A stretch of 64,000 nt of DNA from Cyclospora cayetanensis. Lineage: Eukaryota; Apicomplexa; Conoidasida; Eucoccidiorida; Eimeriidae. The stretch covers positions 59,357 to 123,356 of the forward strand of contig NW_020312063.1 in assembly GCF_002999335.1 (NCBI RefSeq), in the 5' to 3' direction. The position numbers and the translations under genes were made by a program. Positions 60,182-64,000 of this stretch are shown here, in pieces; the first letter of the stretch is position 1; every line of letters begins with the position of its first letter. The notes beneath the pieces were generated by a model. It saw only the letters and a list, made by a program, of their open reading frames with translations, ran no database searches and was not told the origin of the DNA.

Positions 60182-60340
60182 ATGTCCCGTCTCTCTGGAG
60201 CCTCTAAGCTGCTAGAGGCAGCAACCCCCGAGCTCAACACGCCCCCACCTAATTGGCTATTCGCTAGGAGCGCTGTCGAGGACTCAACGCCGGACCGAGA
60301 CAATCCTCACACGGGAAAAGTGGAGTACAGGGGCGCATAA
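60182..60340 (+). CDS. Candidate micro-protein, 52 codons
   Basis: ATG 60182 encodes MSRLSGASKLLEAATPELNT, then PPPNWLFARSAVEDSTPDRD and NPHTGKVEYRGA before a stop. The amino-acid mix is protein-like and lacks repeats. It could be a small mitochondrial subunit, but I recognise no family. It is supported only by composition. Confidence 0.3.
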   Translation: MSRLSGASKLLEAATPELNTPPPNWLFARSAVEDSTPDRDNPHTGKVEYRGA

Positions 60341-61072
60341 TTCAAGAAGAAACAGAGGGGAGAGCAATTCGAGAGGGAACGGAAGGCAGAGAGGTGTTTC
60401 GCAGTCCTTGGGATACCCGAGCGCCGCCCCCCCCTCTGTATCTCCTGTGCCTTTACAGAAGAGAGTATTTCCTCTTTTCCCCTCTTCCGAAAGAGCCCGA
60501 ATGGAAAAATAGGTGGATAGACCAGCAAGGAAGAGGAAGAGGAGGAGGTCTATAATAAGAATACCGCCATACAGGGAGGGAGGCACGAGAGAAAACACAG
60601 AAATAGCGGAGAACAGAGACGGTCCAGATCCCACTACATGTAGCTAAATAGCTCTAAAATAGCTGTCGTGACGTACACTATGCATGTATCTCGACGGCGA
60701 ATGCGTGTGTGTGAGCAAATGCCAAAAACATTCCAAGAGGCGCCGGATGAATGCGCGCACGAGCTGAACGTTTGGACGTAGACATGCATTTATCTGCATT
60801 TGTAGGCCTAGGCGAATAGGTATGTATTCTGGAGGAAGCTCGGATATACCTAGGCGATGCAGCCGCAGAGTTGTGGATGCTGCTACGGCTGCTGAGGCGG
60901 CATCCATGCATGCAGAGAGATTAAAAAAGGCGGAAGGAAGGCAGCACCATCGCCTCCTTTTTCCGCCGCTTTCAATCGCGTAAGGCATGCACTTCCTATG
61001 TATACAGCTCGCATTCTTCGCACCGCCACCCCTCATGGAGTAGGACAAACCAACACGCGAACCGACAGGCTA

Positions 61073-63550
61073 TTAGTCGGTAGCACTGCCCGCCGAGGGG
61101 GCCAGAGACGGCCGCGCTCCTTCGGGGGCCCCCCTGGGGCCCCCTTCAGGGCCTCCCGAGTCTTTTTCGAGCGGATCGCATTCATGCGGGAGGCCCCCCG
61201 GAAGAGGCCGTACAACTGCGGCCGCCTCTAGAGGGGCCCCATTCCAGCTGGCTTCGGGTGATGTTGCGTGTGGAGAACGACCCACTTCGTCTCCCTCTGC
61301 AGCTACCTCAGAAAAACCTTCACTTCGCACCGCTGCCGCGGGAAGGGCTGCACCCTCTGCAGTGGTGGAGCGTGCCGTGCTGCCATGCTGCACTGCTACT
61401 GCTGCTGTAGCTGTAGCTGATGCTGCTGTAGCTGTAGCTGCTTGCGATTCTGTTGCCGGATCCGACACTGCTTCTGCAGGCAGCCAGCAGGGTGTGTTTA
61501 CCAGCTGATCAGGAGCCGCAGTAGGGGGCCCATCGGCAATGAGAAGGCCCCCACTCCCCTGATGCAGCATGCACTCCCTGCTGTTGCTGCTGCTGTCCAA
61601 AGTCGCGGAAGGAACAACAGCAACACCGGCTGCATGCGGAGCCGACAGCTCTGCAGGAGCGCAGAAAGGCAAAGGTGCAGCAGCTGCAGCTGCAGCTGCA
61701 GCTGCTGCTGCTGGATCTAGCGGCCCATGCTCTGCAACTAAGGGCTTCGAATTGCCGCCGTCAGGCAGCTGCTGCTGTTGCTGCAGCTGCTGCTGCTGCT
61801 GCACATGAGGCTGCTGCAGCTCCTGCTGCTCGGCGGCAGCAGCTGCGTCCAGCTTCCTCAGGGCCTCCTCGATCAGCTGTGGATTTTCTCGAACGGCTGT
61901 CTTCACTGCCGCGTCTATGAGGGGGGCCCCTCCGAGGACCGGCGTTAGCCCCAGGGCCCCCAAGAGGGGCCCCATCAGCTGCCAGTAACTCTCGATCTCG
62001 ACTTTGCTCAAAGCACCACTGGAGAGGCGGCCAAAGTGCGTGTGGAAAGCGCCTCCCCCCCACCCGTCTCGATACCTCCAAGCACTCATGTGGCGAGCGA
62101 GAGAAAGCAGCACATCCAGACAGATGGCTTGCCTCTCCTCATCGCTCAGAGGGAGCCCAGGCCTGGGGAAGGGGCCCCCCGGGGGGCCCCCCCCTGCGCC
62201 CGACGCAGGGGGGAACCCGACACCCAGCAGGCCGCGTGCTGGGGGAAAGCCCACACGGGGGGCCCTCAGGGGCCCCCCCCCCCCATACGGCAGAGCAGAG
62301 AGATGTCGGCCCGTGCCGGCTGCTGCTGCTGCTGCTGCTCCTGCTGCTGCTGGCGCTGCTGCTGCTGCTGCTGCTGCTGCTGCGCCGCTGGCCTTTGAGG
62401 CTCCCCGACTGCGTGGGCTGCTGTTGCTGCTGCGCTCCGACTCACCCCCGTCTGACAACGAATCCGAGAGCAGAGAGATCATGCTGCTGTCGCTGTCTGA
62501 GTAGCTGCCCCGACGGTGTCTGGAGACGCCAGTCCGCCGCTTCCGCTGCTGCTGCTGCACCTGCAGCAGCAGCTGCTGCTGCTGCTGCCGAGTCCTCGGC
62601 GTTGCTGCAGCAGCAGCTGCTGCAGGTGCAGCAGCAGCAGCCACAGCAACATCTAAGCCCGCGAACCGTCTGGCTTGCATCTCTGCCTTTCGCCTTCCAA
62701 CCTTCTTGCAGGGGAAGCACCGCTGTATCCAGACTCCGTTCGGCCGCATGCACTCCCCAATCCACGCTTGCTGACGGGCGTCATACCGAACAATCCCTCG
62801 GGGAGGCACATCGACCATCACCGCTGTCACCGGCACTGCTGCTGCTGCTTGTGTCGCTGCTGCTTGTGTCGCTGCTGCTCCTCCTCCTGCTCCTAGGGAG
62901 GAGCTTCCAGCCAAAGTGCCTGCTGCAGAGCTTCCCGCAGCAGCGAGAGGGGAGAGGCCCCTGCTGAAGGGGGCCCCTCCCCCCCCCTCCTCGAGAGGGC
63001 CTCCTTCGACGCACTGCTTGCTGCCGCTGCTGGAAGAGGACGGCTGCAGCGCAACTCCGAGAGCAGAAGCCCCTCCAACAGGTGAGACGGGGAATGCAGG
63101 GGGCCCACTTGCTGATGCAGAGGCAGCTGATGCGTCTAGATGGCTGCTCCGCAGACTTCCAGGAGAGTCTTCCCCGTCAGATCCACGCTTGTGCCGCAAA
63201 CGCTTGCTTGCTCGCAACCCCACTGAGCTGCTGCCGCTCACGCCACTGCCTTTGGCAGGAATGCCTGCCACGGAAGCCCTCCTGCGAGCACGCGCAGCCG
63301 GCGAGAGCTGCTGCTGCTGCTGCTGCAGCAACACGGCTGCCTCGTCTTCCCAGTTCAGCGTTGCTGGAGGGGCGTTGAGGCGGAAGTTTCGCAGCTGCCG
63401 CTTCTCGCGATCCAAAGACAAAAAAGGCCTCAAATCAGCACGAAATAAACTCACAAAGGGAGACGCAGACGGATGCTGAGCTGGCCTCAAAGACTGCAAG
63501 AGCAACTCTTGCAGAAAAACGCGAGGCGGCACCCACTCTTGATCGCCATC
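61073..63550 (-). CDS. ApiAP2 DNA-binding protein (5' end outside the window)
   Basis: A single long exon of 825 codons begins after an acceptor (T8AG) at 63551 with DGDQEWVPPRVF and ends at 61073; earlier exons lie beyond 64000. An AP2 domain lies at about residues 245-300: GIVRYDARQQAWIGECMRPN, then VWIQRCFPCKKVGRRKAEMQ and ARRFAGL, which matches the three-strand plus helix AP2 fold (Trp, Gly, Phe and Ala positions). A second conserved-looking block, ERQAICLDVLLSLARHMSAW ... YWQLMGPLLGALGLTP, sits at about residues 460-520 and could be ACDC-like; that is a guess. The rest is Ala, Gln, Ser, Gly and Pro runs. ApiAP2 proteins are the main sequence-specific transcription factors of apicomplexans and act in the nucleus. 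Confidence 0.85.
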   Translation of the reverse strand, partial: DGDQEWVPPRVFLQELLLQSLRPAQHPSASPFVSLFRADLRPFLSLDREKRQLRNFRLNAPPATLNWEDEAAVLLQQQQQQLSPAARARRRASVAGIPAKGSGVSGSSSVGLRASKRLRHKRGSDGEDSPGSLRSSHLDASAASASASGPPAFPVSPVGGASALGVALQPSSSSSGSKQCVEGGPLEEGGGGAPFSRGLSPLAAAGSSAAGTLAGSSSLGAGGGAAATQAAATQAAAAVPVTAVMVDVPPRGIVRYDARQQAWIGECMRPNGVWIQRCFPCKKVGRRKAEMQARRFAGLDVAVAAAAAPAAAAAAATPRTRQQQQQLLLQVQQQQRKRRTGVSRHRRGSYSDSDSSMISLLSDSLSDGGESERSSNSSPRSRGASKASGAAAAAAAAAAPAAAGAAAAAAAGTGRHLSALPYGGGGPLRAPRVGFPPARGLLGVGFPPASGAGGGPPGGPFPRPGLPLSDEERQAICLDVLLSLARHMSAWRYRDGWGGGAFHTHFGRLSSGALSKVEIESYWQLMGPLLGALGLTPVLGGAPLIDAAVKTAVRENPQLIEEALRKLDAAAAAEQQELQQPHVQQQQQLQQQQQLPDGGNSKPLVAEHGPLDPAAAAAAAAAAAAPLPFCAPAELSAPHAAGVAVVPSATLDSSSNSRECMLHQGSGGLLIADGPPTAAPDQLVNTPCWLPAEAVSDPATESQAATATAASATATAAVAVQHGSTARSTTAEGAALPAAAVRSEGFSEVAAEGDEVGRSPHATSPEASWNGAPLEAAAVVRPLPGGLPHECDPLEKDSGGPEGGPRGAPEGARPSLAPSAGSATD
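62315..62392 (-). repeat. CTG/GCA run coding poly-Ala in ApiAP2
   Basis: Two runs of CTG on + (GCA or CAG on -) encode Ala runs on the coding strand between the AP2 domain and the second conserved block. A further CTG-rich tract is at 61675-61800. Confidence 0.85.
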
Positions 63551-64000
63551 CTAAAAAAAAGCAACCACGCGAACGAACAAACCAACTATACCCCGACATT
63601 TGCTCAGCCCCTCCTCGAATAGTACCACCACCGCGACAAGTACCCCAACTTTTACACACACACACAGACATACTTACTTAGACAGACACACCGTCGAGCC
63701 AAATTGTTACAACAAACAACACACCAGCATTTACACACATACATAGACAGACACACCGTCGAGCCAAATTATTACAACAAACAACACACACACACAGACA
63801 TACTTACTTAGACAGACACACCGTCGAGCCAAATTGTTACAACAAACAACACACCAGCATTTACACACATACATAGACAGACACACCGTCGAGCCAAATT
63901 GTTACAACAAACAACACACCAGCATTTACACACATACATAGACAGACACACCGTCGAGCCAAATTGTTACAACAAACAACACACCAGCATTTACACACAT
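63551..64000. repeat. Upstream intron with a 65-bp tandem repeat
   Basis: GACAGACACACCGTCGAGCC begins at 63681, 63746, 63811, 63876 and 63941, always 65 bases apart. Each unit continues AAATTGTTACAACAAACAAC and then one of two spacers: CACACAGACATACTTACTTA or ACCAGCATTTACACACATAC. The order of spacers is mixed. The array runs out of the window. It lies upstream of the acceptor at 63551, so it is probably intronic for the ApiAP2 gene. Confidence 0.95.

Larger units (their letters stand above)
59354..61072. other. GC-rich spacer with small candidate frames
   Basis: Lies between the bS21m start and the 3' end of the ApiAP2 gene. The two small frames at 59826 and 60182 are listed separately. The stretch 60341-61072 shows nothing supported. 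Confidence 0.4.

Noticed and set aside
63681..64000. Repeat array considered as a CRISPR
   Set aside because: Spacers are just two recurring forms, the period is 65 and the genome is eukaryotic. It is a minisatellite.

Overview
The window is nuclear DNA of an apicomplexan and looks like a coccidian of the genus Eimeria. The evidence is compositional and genic: genes are split into many short exons with GT-AG introns (some apparently GC-AG), coding exons carry long Gln, Ala and Ser runs encoded by CAG/GCA/AGC triplets, introns are full of CAG/CTG, CT, TATG and CACATA microsatellites, and there is an ApiAP2 transcription factor. I cannot name the species from the sequence alone. No bacterial operons, rRNA genes, complete transposons or CRISPR arrays were seen.

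Layout. 1-9076 (+): 3' part of a WD40/TPR/WD40 protein of the WDTC1 (DCAF) type, cut by the left edge. 10358-11785: non-coding, with striking inverted repeats and a 22-bp tandem repeat. 11786-14456 (-) and 14936-19047 (-): two multi-exon genes whose products I do not recognise. 19048-19902: divergent promoter region with a perfect 20-bp-arm hairpin. 19903-25373 (+): ESF1, an 18S rRNA processing factor, resolved almost exon by exon. 25374-40608: repeat-poor DNA with few genes, containing the C-terminal part of an RluA-type pseudouridine synthase (30878-31818, -) and a small heat-shock protein (33470-34126, -). 40609-43099 (+): signal peptidase complex subunit SPC25/SPCS2. 44444-48108 (+): NAD-dependent epimerase-like protein. 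49552-49622: tRNA-Trp(CCA). 50491-52198 (-): unrecognised gene. 52451-54142 (-): ubiquitin-specific protease with complete Cys, His and Asp boxes. 57287-57357: tRNA-Gln(CUG). 58146-58955 (-): small coiled-coil protein. 59126-59353 (-): mitochondrial ribosomal protein bS21m. 61073-63550 (-): ApiAP2 protein, 5' end beyond the right edge. 63681-64000: 65-bp tandem repeat.

The genes are ordinary housekeeping genes on both strands with no operon logic: ribosome biogenesis (ESF1), mitochondrial translation (bS21m), secretion (SPC25), protein turnover (USP and perhaps the WDTC1-like protein), chaperone (HSP20) and transcription control (ApiAP2). The clearest large-scale structure is an alternation between repeat-rich DNA (about 1-24 kb and 61-64 kb) and repeat-poor DNA (about 25-60 kb), like the R and P segments described for Eimeria tenella chromosome 1. 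I found no convincing new biological system. The most notable signals are the long inverted repeats in non-coding DNA, two apparent GC-AG introns, a degenerate dispersed repeat, a pseudouridine synthase without a visible catalytic half, and triplet repeats left open in several frames.
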